A stretch of DNA of 64,000 nucleotides from Spartobacteria bacterium LR76 (lineage in GTDB: Bacteria; Verrucomicrobiota; Verrucomicrobiia; Chthoniobacterales; Terrimicrobiaceae): the NCBI GenBank assembly GCA_003054655.1, contig QAYZ01000016.1, positions 558,001 to 622,000 on the forward strand, given 5' to 3'. The notes beneath the pieces were generated by a model, which saw only the letters and a list, made by a program, of their open reading frames with translations, ran no database searches and was not told the DNA's origin. Positions 45,110 to 54,525 of the stretch are shown one piece after another (the first letter of the stretch is position 1; each line of letters begins with the position of its first letter). The position numbers and the translations under genes are program-made.

Positions 45110-47290
45110 ATGGCAGATGATGCAAAACCGACTGTATGGATGGGGCGCTCGTATCCTCTCGGGGCTACGGTGACTCCGGAGGGAACAAACTTTGCGATCT
45201 TTTCCCAGAACGCAACCGGAGTGGAGCTCTGCCTTTTTAAGGAAAAGGACGACACGGAACCTTCGGCGAGAATAGCGATCACGGAGCGTACCGATGATGT
45301 CTGGCACTGCTTCCTGCCGGGAGTGGGCCACGGCCAGCTCTATGCCTACAGGGTTGCAGGCCCGTATGATCCTGCCGCCGGACATCGCTTCAATGACGCA
45401 AAGCTCCTCCTCGATCCGTACGCCAAGGCAATCGCTGGTCCCATCAAATGGTGCGATGAGATGTTTGCCTATCAGTTTGGCGGAGACGACGCTGATCTGA
45501 ATCCCGATACCCGCGACAATTCGGCGGGAGCGCCCAAGTCCGTCGTGGTTGCCAATGGCTTCGACTGGAATGGCGACCGGAAACTCGACACGCCGCTCGC
45601 CGAGTCCGTGATCTATGAAGTGCACGTGAAGGGATTTTCAAAGCTTTGCCCCGAGATTCCCGAAAACATCCGGGGAACCTATGCTGCACTCGGCAGCGAC
45701 TTTGCGATCGATTACTTCACCAGGCTTGGCGTCACTGCCATCGAATTGTTGCCCGTCCACCATTTCGTGAATGACGACTATCTGGAGAAAAAGGGACTGG
45801 CAAATTACTGGGGATATAACTCCATCGGGTACTTCGCACCTCATTGGGCTTATTCGGGTTCCGGTTGCCTCGGCGACCAGGTACGGGAGTTCAAGGAGAT
45901 GGTGAAACGTCTTCACGCCGCGGGGATCGAGGTCATCCTCGATGTCGTGTACAATCACACCGGGGAGGGAAATCACATGGGGCCCACCCTGTGTTTTCGC
46001 GGAGTGGACAATGCCTCGTACTACCGTCTGGTAAGCGACGACCGACGCTACTACATGGACTATACAGGCTGCGGAAATTCGCTCAACATGATGCATCCTC
46101 GCGTGCTCCAGCTCATCATGGACAGCCTGCGCTACTGGGTGCAGGAAATGCACATCGACGGGTTTCGTTTCGATCTCGCCTCGACCCTTGCCCGGGAACT
46201 TCACGAGGTGGACCGTTTGTCGGCATTCTTCGATATCATCCATCAGGACCCGGTAATCTCGCGGGTAAAGCTGATCGCGGAACCATGGGACGTCGGCGAA
46301 GGCGGATACCAGGTCGGGAACTTTCCGGTTCTCTGGGCGGAGTGGAACGGAAAGTACCGGGACTGCATTCGCAAGTATTGGAAGGGCGATGAGGGCAATA
46401 TCGGAGAATTTGCCTCCCGCCTCACTGGCAGTTCCGATCTGTACCAGAGCGATGGCAAGAGGCCATACGCGAGCATTAACTTCATCACCGCCCACGACGG
46501 ATTCACGATGAACGATCTCGTAAGCTATAATGATAAGCATAATGAGGCGAACCAGGAGGGCGGCTCTGACGGCGATAGTAATAATAATAGCTGGAATTGC
46601 GGAGCCGAGGGAGCAAGCGATGACCCAGGCGTCGTTGAACTGCGCCATCGCCAGTTGCGCAATTTCTTTTCCACACTCCTGCTCTCCCAGGGAGTGCCCA
46701 TGATCTCGGGAGGCGACGAGTTTGCCCGCACCCAGGACGGCAATAACAATGTGTACTGCCAGGATAACGAACTCTCCTGGTTCTCCTGGGAGAGGTCGGA
46801 TGAACAGAATCGCCTGACGGAGTTTGTGGCCAGGCTGATTCGGTTTCGGAAGACGCACCCGGTTTTTCGACGGCCAAAGTTCTTCCAGGGGAGGGCGATC
46901 CGCGGACTTGGGATCAAGGACATCATGTGGTTCAATCCCGACGGACACGAGATGTCTGATGAGGAATGGTCGGTGGGATACGCGCGCTCAATGGGGGTCT
47001 TGTTAAGCGGCCTCGGCCTCGACGTGCGTGATTTCAAGGGTGAGCCAATAGCGGACGACACCTTTGTCGTCCTGTTCAACGCCCATCACGAGCCGCTCGA
47101 TTTCAAACTGCCGCGACTCAAGAACAGCCGGGCGGGCTGGGAGATGATCCTGGATACGAACCTCCAGGAGGGATTTCTGTCCACCAAGACTCGTCACGGT
47201 GCTCATGCCTCGGTTTCTGTCGGAGCCCGCTCCGTCGTTGTCCTAAAGCATGGACTTACCCGCGAAAAGGCAGCCCGTCAGATACCATGA
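45110..47290 (+). CDS. glgX: Glycogen debranching enzyme (GlgX/TreX-type)
   Basis: The 726-aa GH13_11 protein has an N-terminal CBM48 domain (GATVTPEGTNFAIFSQNA). Its catalytic barrel carries ILDVVYNHTGEGN, IDGFRFDLASTL (nucleophile), KLIAEPWDVGEGGYQVG (acid/base) and ITAHDGFTMNDLVSYNDK. It removes alpha-1,6 branches from glycogen, feeding linear chains to TreY. Its stop overlaps treY by ATGA. Confidence 0.93.
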   Translation: MADDAKPTVWMGRSYPLGATVTPEGTNFAIFSQNATGVELCLFKEKDDTEPSARIAITERTDDVWHCFLPGVGHGQLYAYRVAGPYDPAAGHRFNDAKLLLDPYAKAIAGPIKWCDEMFAYQFGGDDADLNPDTRDNSAGAPKSVVVANGFDWNGDRKLDTPLAESVIYEVHVKGFSKLCPEIPENIRGTYAALGSDFAIDYFTRLGVTAIELLPVHHFVNDDYLEKKGLANYWGYNSIGYFAPHWAYSGSGCLGDQVREFKEMVKRLHAAGIEVILDVVYNHTGEGNHMGPTLCFRGVDNASYYRLVSDDRRYYMDYTGCGNSLNMMHPRVLQLIMDSLRYWVQEMHIDGFRFDLASTLARELHEVDRLSAFFDIIHQDPVISRVKLIAEPWDVGEGGYQVGNFPVLWAEWNGKYRDCIRKYWKGDEGNIGEFASRLTGSSDLYQSDGKRPYASINFITAHDGFTMNDLVSYNDKHNEANQEGGSDGDSNNNSWNCGAEGASDDPGVVELRHRQLRNFFSTLLLSQGVPMISGGDEFARTQDGNNNVYCQDNELSWFSWERSDEQNRLTEFVARLIRFRKTHPVFRRPKFFQGRAIRGLGIKDIMWFNPDGHEMSDEEWSVGYARSMGVLLSGLGLDVRDFKGEPIADDTFVVLFNAHHEPLDFKLPRLKNSRAGWEMILDTNLQEGFLSTKTRHGAHASVSVGARSVVVLKHGLTREKAARQIP

Positions 47291-50085
47291 GCGACTCGCA
47301 ACGCCTCCGCATTCCGTCGGCGACGTACCGGCTTCAGTTTCACGCAGGGTTTACATTTCGTGATGCCCTGGAGATCCTTGATTACCTGAAGGATCTGGGG
47401 ATCAGCGATGTCTATTGCTCACCGTATTTCCAGGCTTCTCCTGACAGCACCCATGGCTACGACGTGGCCGACCACAACCGCCTGAACCCGGCGGTAGGAA
47501 GTGCTTCGGACTTCCATGCCTTCAGCGAAGGGCTTAAAGCGCGTTCGATGGGCCAGGTCCTGGATTTTGTGCCAAATCACATGGGTATCGGTGAGTCGCT
47601 GAATACCTGGTGGCTGGAGACCTTGGAGGATGGTATTGCCTCTCCTTACGCACGATATTTCGACATCGACTGGCAGTCGGGCCGCGAGGCCCTCGCAGAC
47701 CGTGTCCTCCTGCCGATCCTGGGCGACCGATATGGGAAGGTGCTGGAGAATGATGAGTTTAAACTCACCTTTGAGGATGGCGCGTTCGTCCTGCACTATT
47801 ACGAAACCCGCCTGCCGATCAATACCCGCACTTATCCGCTGATCCTGCGGGCTGCACTCGGTCGGCTTGAGGGCGAGGATCTGGAGGCCCTGCGCGACGT
47901 GATTGCCATGTTCGGCGCGCTCGGTCGGGGCGATACTGAACCAGAGGCAAAAAAAGCGGCGAAGCAACGCCTGGCGGAAATAGCGGCAAGGGAGCCGATC
48001 GCACAAGCTATCAATTACGCGCTGAAGTCCTTCGAGGGCATCAAGGGCGATCCTTCCTCCTACGACGCACTACATGAAGTGCTGGAGGGACAATACTATA
48101 GGCTGAGCTACTGGCGGGTTGCCGCGGAGGAGATCAATTATCGTCGCTTCTTTGATATCAATACCCTGGCGGCGATACGGATTGAGATACCGGAGGTATT
48201 TGAGGCGGCGCATCAGCTTGTGTTTGATTTGATCTGCAAGGGGGCGGTGACGGGGTTGAGAATCGATCATATCGACGGTCTCTGGAATCCCCGGGAGTAT
48301 GTCCAAAGGCTGCAGGATCGGGTTCGTGATCTGACGAAGACCGAGGAACTCCAGCCTCTTTATCTCGTGGTGGAAAAGATACTGGAGGTCGCCCGCGAGG
48401 AACTGCCGGAAGGATGGCCGGTGCATGGCACCACGGGATATGAGTTTGCCAATCTGGCGGTGCAGGTGCTCACCGACGCGAGGAATGAGAAGGCTTTCAG
48501 CCGGCTCTATTCACGCTTCCTTGGCGAGGATTTGAGCTACCCCGATCTGGTTTATGCCAAGAAGAAGCTGGCTATGGAGATCCTCCTGCGGAGTGAGGTC
48601 ACTTCGCTGGGGCGGAGGTTGAATGACCTGTCGGAGCTGCACCGGGACTTCCGCGACCTGACCCTGGATACGCTGACCCATGCGGTTTCCGAGGTCATCG
48701 CCTGTTTTCCGGTCTACAGGACATACATCTCTGAGGATGGAGTTGTTTCGTCCCAAGATGAAAAGGTTATCCTGCGAGCCATCGTTGCGGCGCGGCGGCG
48801 GAATCCTTCGCTCGAGAAGGCGGTTTTGGATTTCCTGCGGGGCGTGCTCCTCCTCAAGCTTCCCGATCGCTTGACCGAGGAACAGCGCCGGGCGCATATC
48901 GAGTTTGTCATGCACTTTCAGCAGTGCAGCGGTCCCGTCATGGCCAAGGGGGTGGAGGACACGGCGTTCTATATTTACAACCGACTGGTCGCCCTCAATG
49001 AGGTGGGCGGCAATCCCGGCATGTTTGGCCTTTCCGTCGAGGAGTTTCACCGCGTGAATCGGGACCGGGCTGAGAAGTGGCCTCATTGTCTGCTCGCGAC
49101 ATCGACGCATGATACCAAGCGCAGCGAGGACGCAAGAATGCGGCTCGTGGCGCTCTCGGAGATCCCGGAGGATTGGAATGCTGCGATCCGTGCCTGGTCG
49201 CGCATGAATCGCAAGCATCACACAAAGATCGATGAGCGGAGCGCTCCCTCACCGAACGAGGAATATCTGCTCTATCAGGCTCTGGCTGGCGTCTGGCCGG
49301 TCGGGGGATGCGATGACGAAAATCGCGAGGAGCTGGTATCGCGCATTAAGCAGTACATGACCAAGGCTCTTAAAGAGGCCAAGGTCAACAGCAGTTGGAC
49401 CGAGCCGAACTCCGCTTGGGAAGAGGCGGTAGAGCAATTCATCTTCGCGATACTCGATCCCCAGCTTAGCGCGGAATTCCTGAGCAGCTTCTCGGGATTC
49501 GCTGCACGTCTTGCCCGGCTCGGAGCCTATAATTCAGTAGTCCAGGTTGTCCTGAAATGCACCGTGCCCGGCGTGCCGGATTTTTATCAGGGAACAGAAT
49601 TGATAGACCTCAGCCTGGTCGATCCGGACAATCGCCGACCGGTCGACTACGAACGGAGGCGGGAGATGTTAAGACGGGTGGCGGAGCAGTCTTGCGCCGA
49701 TCTTCTTCCGAGGATCGAGGATGGCGGTTTGAAACTCTTCGTTATTCAACGGCTTTTGCAGTTCCGCCGCGATCATGCCCGGTTCTTCGCCGATGCAGCC
49801 TATGAGCCGCTGACGGTCACCGGGCGTCTGAATCAAAGAATCATCGCGTATCAACGCTCGCATTCCTCAGGAACCCTCGTCATTTGCGTGCCGCGTTTTT
49901 TCGCCGCACTCGGGGAAACGCCCTGGGGTGCCGCATGGAGCGAAACCCACATCCACGGAGCAACCCCCGGCGAATGGCGCAACGTCCTTACCAATCAGGC
50001 CATCACGCTGGACGGCACTCTCGACGCGTCCACCGCCTTTGCCGACGCGCCGATCGCCGTGCTTTGGAAACCGGCGGAAGAGTAA
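47287..50085 (+). CDS. treY: Maltooligosyltrehalose synthase
   Basis: The 932-aa GH13_26 enzyme converts the reducing end of malto-oligosaccharides to a trehalosyl unit. It shows ATYRLQFHAGFTFRDA at the start, YCSPYFQASPDSTHGYDV, LRIDHIDGLWNP (nucleophile region), the VVEKIL acid/base strand and LATSTHDTKRSEDARMRL. TreZ, which would release trehalose, is not next to it. It is the last gene of the operon; the following response regulator is convergent. Confidence 0.95.
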   Translation: MSDSQRLRIPSATYRLQFHAGFTFRDALEILDYLKDLGISDVYCSPYFQASPDSTHGYDVADHNRLNPAVGSASDFHAFSEGLKARSMGQVLDFVPNHMGIGESLNTWWLETLEDGIASPYARYFDIDWQSGREALADRVLLPILGDRYGKVLENDEFKLTFEDGAFVLHYYETRLPINTRTYPLILRAALGRLEGEDLEALRDVIAMFGALGRGDTEPEAKKAAKQRLAEIAAREPIAQAINYALKSFEGIKGDPSSYDALHEVLEGQYYRLSYWRVAAEEINYRRFFDINTLAAIRIEIPEVFEAAHQLVFDLICKGAVTGLRIDHIDGLWNPREYVQRLQDRVRDLTKTEELQPLYLVVEKILEVAREELPEGWPVHGTTGYEFANLAVQVLTDARNEKAFSRLYSRFLGEDLSYPDLVYAKKKLAMEILLRSEVTSLGRRLNDLSELHRDFRDLTLDTLTHAVSEVIACFPVYRTYISEDGVVSSQDEKVILRAIVAARRRNPSLEKAVLDFLRGVLLLKLPDRLTEEQRRAHIEFVMHFQQCSGPVMAKGVEDTAFYIYNRLVALNEVGGNPGMFGLSVEEFHRVNRDRAEKWPHCLLATSTHDTKRSEDARMRLVALSEIPEDWNAAIRAWSRMNRKHHTKIDERSAPSPNEEYLLYQALAGVWPVGGCDDENREELVSRIKQYMTKALKEAKVNSSWTEPNSAWEEAVEQFIFAILDPQLSAEFLSSFSGFAARLARLGAYNSVVQVVLKCTVPGVPDFYQGTELIDLSLVDPDNRRPVDYERRREMLRRVAEQSCADLLPRIEDGGLKLFVIQRLLQFRRDHARFFADAAYEPLTVTGRLNQRIIAYQRSHSSGTLVICVPRFFAALGETPWGAAWSETHIHGATPGEWRNVLTNQAITLDGTLDASTAFADAPIAVLWKPAEE

Positions 50086-50090
50086 CGCGC

Positions 50091-50774
50091 TTACGCCTTT
50101 TCCTGCGCGACCCAGTCGATCGCAAATCGAACCATTTCACCCGCATCGCGGAAACCGAGCTTTTCCTTGATGTGGGCGCGATGCGTCTCGATTGTTTTCA
50201 CGCTCAGGTGCAGTTCCCCGGCGATCTCCTTGGTGCCGTAGCCCCGGCCGAGCAGCTCCAGCACCTCGAGTTCGCGATCGGAAAGCCGGTCGACCGGTGA
50301 TCCGCTGCCGCCTTCCGCAGTCTGGATTGCCTGGAAAATCAGGCGCTCGCTAAGACGCGGGCTGACGTAGATATCTCCCTTGAGGACCTTGCGCAGGGCA
50401 TCGAGGACATGCGTGAGGGCCTCGGCTTTCATGACATAGCCCAACGCCCCCGCCTTGAGCGCACGCAGCGCGTAGAGCGACTCATCATGCATGGAGAGCA
50501 TGAGGAGAGGGAGCTTGGGCTGCTCCGACTTCATAAGCTTGATCAACTCGATGCCATTCGTTCCGGGCAGGGAAATATCGAGGAGGGCGACGTCCGGCTT
50601 GAGGGTGCGCATCGCCTCCAGGGCGGAAGGCGAGGAGGAGGCCTCGCCGCAGACCTCCAAGTCCTGCTCCGCATTGATCAGCGCTGTGATGCCATGCCGG
50701 AATACCGGATGATCGTCCACGATCAACACCCGCCGCTTGGTTTCCGTGGTCTTGTCTGTTTTCGATTCACTCAT
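50091..50774 (-). CDS. NarL/FixJ-family response regulator
   Basis: The 227-aa protein has a receiver domain (VLIVDDHPVFRHGI, phospho-Asp in VALLDISLPGTNG, Lys in YVMKAEA) and a LuxR-type DNA-binding domain (LSDRELEVLELLGRGYGTKE, then LSVKTIETHRAHIKEKL). It overlaps the 3' end of the histidine kinase gene by eight bases, so the pair is co-expressed. Target genes are unknown. Confidence 0.93.
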   Translation of the reverse strand: MSESKTDKTTETKRRVLIVDDHPVFRHGITALINAEQDLEVCGEASSSPSALEAMRTLKPDVALLDISLPGTNGIELIKLMKSEQPKLPLLMLSMHDESLYALRALKAGALGYVMKAEALTHVLDALRKVLKGDIYVSPRLSERLIFQAIQTAEGGSGSPVDRLSDRELEVLELLGRGYGTKEIAGELHLSVKTIETHRAHIKEKLGFRDAGEMVRFAIDWVAQEKA

Positions 50775-51756
50775 GAGGATTGGGAAATGTACAGATCACC
50801 CGGGTCCCGCTGCCGGGTTTAAAATGAAAATCGACCTCGCCGCGCATGGCCTGCGCCCTGTAGCGCAGAGTGCGCACCGCAGTGCCATAGGGTTCTCTGG
50901 TCAACTCGCCCTCGGATTTTCCATCATCGAGAATTTCGAGGCAAATCGAATCGTTTTTCTCCGAGAGAGTGATGGTGAGATGTGAGGCCCCGGCTTGCTG
51001 AATCGCCGTGGTAACCGCCTCCTGTGCGATGCGGTACGCATTGCGTGCGGCAATGGAGTTTCGCACAAGGATGTTTTTTTTGCAGTGAAAGTCACACCGA
51101 ACGGAATGACCGGCTCGGACCGCAAGCTCCTGCAAGGCAGACATGAGTCCGGCGGAATCAAGCTCCACAGGATGGAGGCCCCGGGAGATATCCCGCGCCT
51201 GGGTGACGGAATCATTGATGAGCCTGGCCAGGTCGTGCAGCGCCGATGCGTGGGGCGATCCATCGCGATCCAGAGCGCCGGCGAGCGCCTTCGCCGCAAA
51301 CGCCGCACCGAGCAAATGCTGGCAGAGATGATCGTGAAGCTCCTGGCCGATTCGCCTCTGCTCCCTTTCTGTCGCTTCCAGAAGGGCGCGTTCGAGGAAT
51401 TTTTGCTCCGTGATATCTGCCGCCAGGATGAGCGTTTCGTCGCTGGCATCGGCGAGATGCATGAGCTTGAGCTCCACGGGTTCCCCGGATTTGCGAGTCG
51501 TTTCCACCTCCTGTTCCCGAGCGGGATCGGCGGCGGCGTCTCGCGCGCGATCCCAGTCCACAAAATTTCGGAGTGGTTTTCCCATGACCTCATGCGCATC
51601 CCAGCCGAAAATCGCGGCAGCGCCCTTGCTCCACTGCCGAATGGTATTCTCCCGGTCTACACTCAGGCGACCGATGGGCAGGGCATCGAGCAAAGGCTCG
51701 AACTCTTGCCCGCAGTCACCATCCGGATTTCTCAAGGCATCCTCTTCCGTGGCCAT
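50767..51756 (-). CDS. PAS-domain sensor histidine kinase (HisKA_3/NarX type)
   Basis: The 329-aa cytoplasmic kinase has one PAS domain (LLDALPIGRLSVDRENTIRQ, ending LILAADITEQK) and a HisKA_3 dimerisation helix with the phospho-His in RRIGQELHDHLCQHLLGAA. A divergent HATPase domain follows (YRIAQEAVTTAIQQAG, GSGTRVICTFP). No membrane helix is seen. It is the partner of the overlapping response regulator. ATG at 51756 is preferred to a TTG at 51792. Confidence 0.88.
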   Translation of the reverse strand: MATEEDALRNPDGDCGQEFEPLLDALPIGRLSVDRENTIRQWSKGAAAIFGWDAHEVMGKPLRNFVDWDRARDAAADPAREQEVETTRKSGEPVELKLMHLADASDETLILAADITEQKFLERALLEATEREQRRIGQELHDHLCQHLLGAAFAAKALAGALDRDGSPHASALHDLARLINDSVTQARDISRGLHPVELDSAGLMSALQELAVRAGHSVRCDFHCKKNILVRNSIAARNAYRIAQEAVTTAIQQAGASHLTITLSEKNDSICLEILDDGKSEGELTREPYGTAVRTLRYRAQAMRGEVDFHFKPGSGTRVICTFPNPHE

Positions 51757-51835
51757 CGCTACAAGAGCAACACGTCCCGGGAGGGATGACAAGCTTGACC
51801 ACCCGGCAAGGGGAGGGCGATTCCCGCTTCGTTCA

Positions 51836-52003
51836 TCAGGCGAGCGGAGGCCTTCCCCGGAAGATGAGCGAAATGATGAAGAGAATCAGGAAGAGGCCAA
51901 ACAGCACCTGGGCGATCCAGGCAGCCGAACCCGCTATACCGCTGAATCCGAGTGCTGCCGCTATCAGTGCCACGACCAAGAATGTGAGTGCCCAACTAAG
52001 CAT
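51836..52003 (-). CDS. DUF1328 small membrane protein (YtjA-type)
   Basis: A 55-aa protein with two membrane helices ([19 protein letters not shown] and [17 protein letters not shown]) joined by [11 protein letters not shown], the DUF1328 signature. The true start is the ATG at 52003. Members are often found near stress genes; function is unknown. Confidence 0.85.
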   Translation of the reverse strand: MLSWALTFLVVALIAAALGFSGIAGSAAWIAQVLFGLFLILFIISLIFRGRPPLA

Positions 52004-52120
52004 AGTTTTCCTTTCGTTTTGAATGGCATCGTCTGGAGGCGTCGGGCCGCGTGTGTCGCTGGTCGCCATCTCCAGGATACTGATGGTGCGCTCAGGTTCC
52101 GCCCTGAGTGAAATGGGGTG

Positions 52121-52510
52121 CTATCGCGAGGAGATCTCCGCCGCAGCTTCCTTGAGGACGGTATCGAGCTCGTCTGGACCGAAGGGCTTTACCAGATGAT
52201 GGCGATAGCCTGCGGAGAGGCTCTTTTCCTTGTCCGAGCGCATACCGTATCCGCTCATGGCGATGCCAAACGGAAGGGGGCCGGTCTCCTTGACACGACG
52301 CATGAGCTCCCAGCCATCGCCATCGGGCAGGCCGATGTCGGAGATCAGGACATCGACCGGGACGGACTTCAGATCCTCAAGAGCGGAGGTCATGTCGCGC
52401 GCGCTGCGCACAGAATGGCCGACCATGGCAAGATAATGGCCGAGATACTGGAGCGTATCCTCGTGGTTCTCGACGATAAAAATGGACAATGCACGGCCTC
52501 GATCTTCCAT
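52121..52510 (-). CDS. Stand-alone response regulator receiver
   Basis: A 129-aa single-domain receiver: IFIVENHEDTLQYL with the acidic pocket as Glu-Asn, phospho-Asp in VLISDIGLPDGDG, a switch residue in AMSGYG, and Lys in HLVKPF. No output domain is present. It resembles receivers that relay from hybrid kinases such as the one at 39385-41718; that partner is a guess. Confidence 0.82.
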   Translation of the reverse strand: MEDRGRALSIFIVENHEDTLQYLGHYLAMVGHSVRSARDMTSALEDLKSVPVDVLISDIGLPDGDGWELMRRVKETGPLPFGIAMSGYGMRSDKEKSLSAGYRHHLVKPFGPDELDTVLKEAAAEISSR

Positions 52511-52591
52511 GGCTCTCGCGGGATACTACGACCGGAATCGGGATGCTGCCAACGCAAAGATCGGATCAGGTGGGAAATACGAACGCGGCGG

Positions 52592-52957
52592 CTATTCGTC
52601 CCGGAAGGGCATGAGGTACTTCTCGGTTTTCACAATGACCTCCGCAGGCGCAAACGGGTAGGCGAGGTAATCGGTCGCACCGCTGTCAAAGGCCGCCGAG
52701 AGGGTTTCGGTGTCGTCGTCCCGTGCCACCACCAGGATATCCGTACCATCGACGGGCGGGATATCCCTGATCAGCGCGACTTCCTGAATGGAGTCCGTGA
52801 TCACGATGATCGGGGAATCAATCTCATGGAGCTTTTCCCGTTCGGTGATGACCAGCAGGCTGGAATAATGGTCCCGGAGGATTTTCTCGATCTGGCCAAG
52901 AATCTCTCCATCACGCATGAACAAGGCAATACGCGGCAGAAATGTCGTTGTTTCCAT
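52592..52957 (-). CDS. Degenerate receiver-like protein
   Basis: The 121-aa protein has the alternating beta/alpha layout of a receiver (PRIALFMRDGEILGQIEKIL, SPIIVITDSIQEV, GATDYLAYPFAPAEV). It lacks the paired acidic residues after strand 1 and has Tyr where the conserved Lys should be (AYPF instead of KPF). It is therefore probably a pseudo-receiver that acts without normal phosphorylation. Confidence 0.6.
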   Translation of the reverse strand: METTTFLPRIALFMRDGEILGQIEKILRDHYSSLLVITEREKLHEIDSPIIVITDSIQEVALIRDIPPVDGTDILVVARDDDTETLSAAFDSGATDYLAYPFAPAEVIVKTEKYLMPFRDE

Positions 52958-53088
52958 GACGGGGAATCGAACCTCCTTGAGGACCGGATGCCTCTTTGTG
53001 AGGGAGAGGTTTCCGTCTCGGGGGGAAATCCCGACTTCGGGAAAAAACGTGAGGGCCAGTTGACGGTGCGACTGCGTTTCTTATTGGT

Positions 53089-53523
53089 ATGAAGGAAAAG
53101 GAATCCAGGAAAGAAGGGCGGGTCAGGGATCTGGCCTCGGCGCACCCGTCTGCCATCGACGTGGCTTCCTCGGCGAAAGCAGCCGGGGAAAAGCTGAGAA
53201 GACTCAAGACAGAGAAGTTTCCCGTCGCCAAGGACAACAAGCTCGTGGGGCGAACAAATGACCCCAACCCTGATCGATCGGCGGCACGATTCGGACACGA
53301 TCCGGACTCCACGACGATAGGTGAGACGGGATTGAGCGAGGCGATTTACTGCTACGAGGATCAATCCCCCGATGAAGCAAAAAAGATCATGATGGATCAT
53401 GGCCTCGCTCACATGTCGGTGGTGGATCGTGATCTGCGGATCGTCGGGATCGTTTCTCTGAAGTCGCTAAAGGCACTCGAGGCCGGGAAGCCCTCGAAAC
53501 CTAAAAAACGAAAGGCGGCCTGA
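53089..53523 (+). CDS. CBS-domain protein
   Basis: A 144-aa basic protein with a partial CBS pair: EAIYCYEDQSPDEAKKIMMD, then AHMSVVDRDLRIVGIVSLKS. The N-terminal 60 residues are Lys/Arg-rich, and the C-terminus ends in a KPKKRKAA tail. CBS modules bind adenosyl ligands and are common in stress proteins. No partner enzyme is fused. Confidence 0.7.
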   Translation: MKEKESRKEGRVRDLASAHPSAIDVASSAKAAGEKLRRLKTEKFPVAKDNKLVGRTNDPNPDRSAARFGHDPDSTTIGETGLSEAIYCYEDQSPDEAKKIMMDHGLAHMSVVDRDLRIVGIVSLKSLKALEAGKPSKPKKRKAA

Positions 53524-53530
53524 GCCGCCT
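53513..53530 (+). terminator. Hairpin over the stop of the CBS gene
   Basis: AGGCGGC pairs with GCCGCCT around loop CTGA, which contains most of the stop codon. There is no T-run, so efficiency is uncertain. Confidence 0.45.
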
Positions 53531-53570
53531 CTCGTACGTGGTTTGGAATACCGGGTGGAGCTGGCAGTGG

Positions 53571-53912
53571 TCAGGCTGCCGGCCCTGTCGGCGAATCGAT
53601 TACCGGCTCATTCGCGCCTTCAACAAGAGGACGGGAATTGGCCTGCACCTGGGCGGCGATGAACTCATAGAGCTTGTAAGCGCCAAAAAGGAGCAAAGCG
53701 GGTTTGAGCAAAGCCAGGAAGATGCGGATCTTGAGCCGGACGATCAATCCGATGGGCAGGAAGTGCAGGACATACCCGATGAGGGCTGCGACCAGGACAG
53801 AAGCAAGCGGAGCGCTGCGAATCTGATCTTCACAGTCCTTGCAGGTGGCGTCGAGCGCCTTGCAGGCGTCTTGTACGCCCTTACCTAAAGTGTCATCGAT
53901 GGATGCGCTCAT
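53571..53912 (-). CDS. Small membrane protein, paired with a YqjD-like protein
   Basis: The 113-aa protein has Cys-rich KALDATCKDCEDQI before two hydrophobic stretches (APLASVLVAALIGYVLHFLPIG and IRIFLALLKPALLLFGAYKLY). It is encoded three bases after the YqjD-like gene, so the two are co-expressed. It may be a membrane partner like YqjE; I do not recognise the family with certainty. Confidence 0.6.
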   Translation of the reverse strand: MSASIDDTLGKGVQDACKALDATCKDCEDQIRSAPLASVLVAALIGYVLHFLPIGLIVRLKIRIFLALLKPALLLFGAYKLYEFIAAQVQANSRPLVEGANEPVIDSPTGPAA

Positions 53913-53915
53913 GAT

Positions 53916-54278
53916 TTACCACCATTTCAGTTTGCTGCCGAGGGCCTGGGCCTGCTCGACAATGTTGGACTGGGTCTCGGCGTAGCGCTGTTTCAGTTGG
54001 GGAATCTTGTCCCGCAACTCGGAGTACGCCGTATCGAGCAACTCCCGGGCTGCCTGGGCGGTGTCCTTTTCCTTCTCCTCTCGCTGGCTCAGGAGATAGC
54101 CGAACCCGAGGCCCAGGGCGAAGGCACCGGCGATGACCGGAATGGGGTTTTCCTTCACATACTTGCGGCTCGCCGCGTAGGCGCTCTTGGCTCCTTCGAC
54201 GCATTTGCAGGCCGGAGGCGGAGTCTCATCAAATTCAGTGGAAGTCGTGCCGATTTCTTCAGGTATGGGATTGCTCAT
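53916..54278 (-). CDS. YqjD/ElaB-like (DUF883-type) membrane-anchored protein
   Basis: The 120-aa protein has an acidic N-terminus, CKCVEGAKSAYAASRKYVKE, then a single helix (NPIPVIAGAFALGLGFGYLL) and a long coiled-coil-like C-terminal helix. A helix plus GxGxGxG-type anchor is typical of DUF883 proteins that tether ribosomes in stationary phase in E. coli, although there the anchor is C-terminal. The assignment is therefore tentative. Confidence 0.55.
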   Translation of the reverse strand: MSNPIPEEIGTTSTEFDETPPPACKCVEGAKSAYAASRKYVKENPIPVIAGAFALGLGFGYLLSQREEKEKDTAQAARELLDTAYSELRDKIPQLKQRYAETQSNIVEQAQALGSKLKWW

Positions 54279-54525
54279 GACGTTGGATGTCTCAGGTTGC
54301 TGATATAATCGGGCGCTGCACCCGTAGTGGTCGCCTGCGCTCGATGATGATTGGACTCACGATTCCTCATGGCGGAATTCGATTGCCACACATTAAACCC
54401 GATCCAGCCCTCTGACAACGACGAACTCTCCCGGCGACAGGGGGGGCGGGGATTCTCCCGGAACCTGAAATCAGGTGCAAAAATCCCCTTTTCGTCACGC
54501 CGGATTGCCGCTTTCATGTTCCTTT

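Noticed and set aside
43217-45625. 802-codon open frame antisense to TreS-Mak
   Set aside because: The opposite strand has full catalytic motifs; this frame is a by-product of GC-rich codon use.
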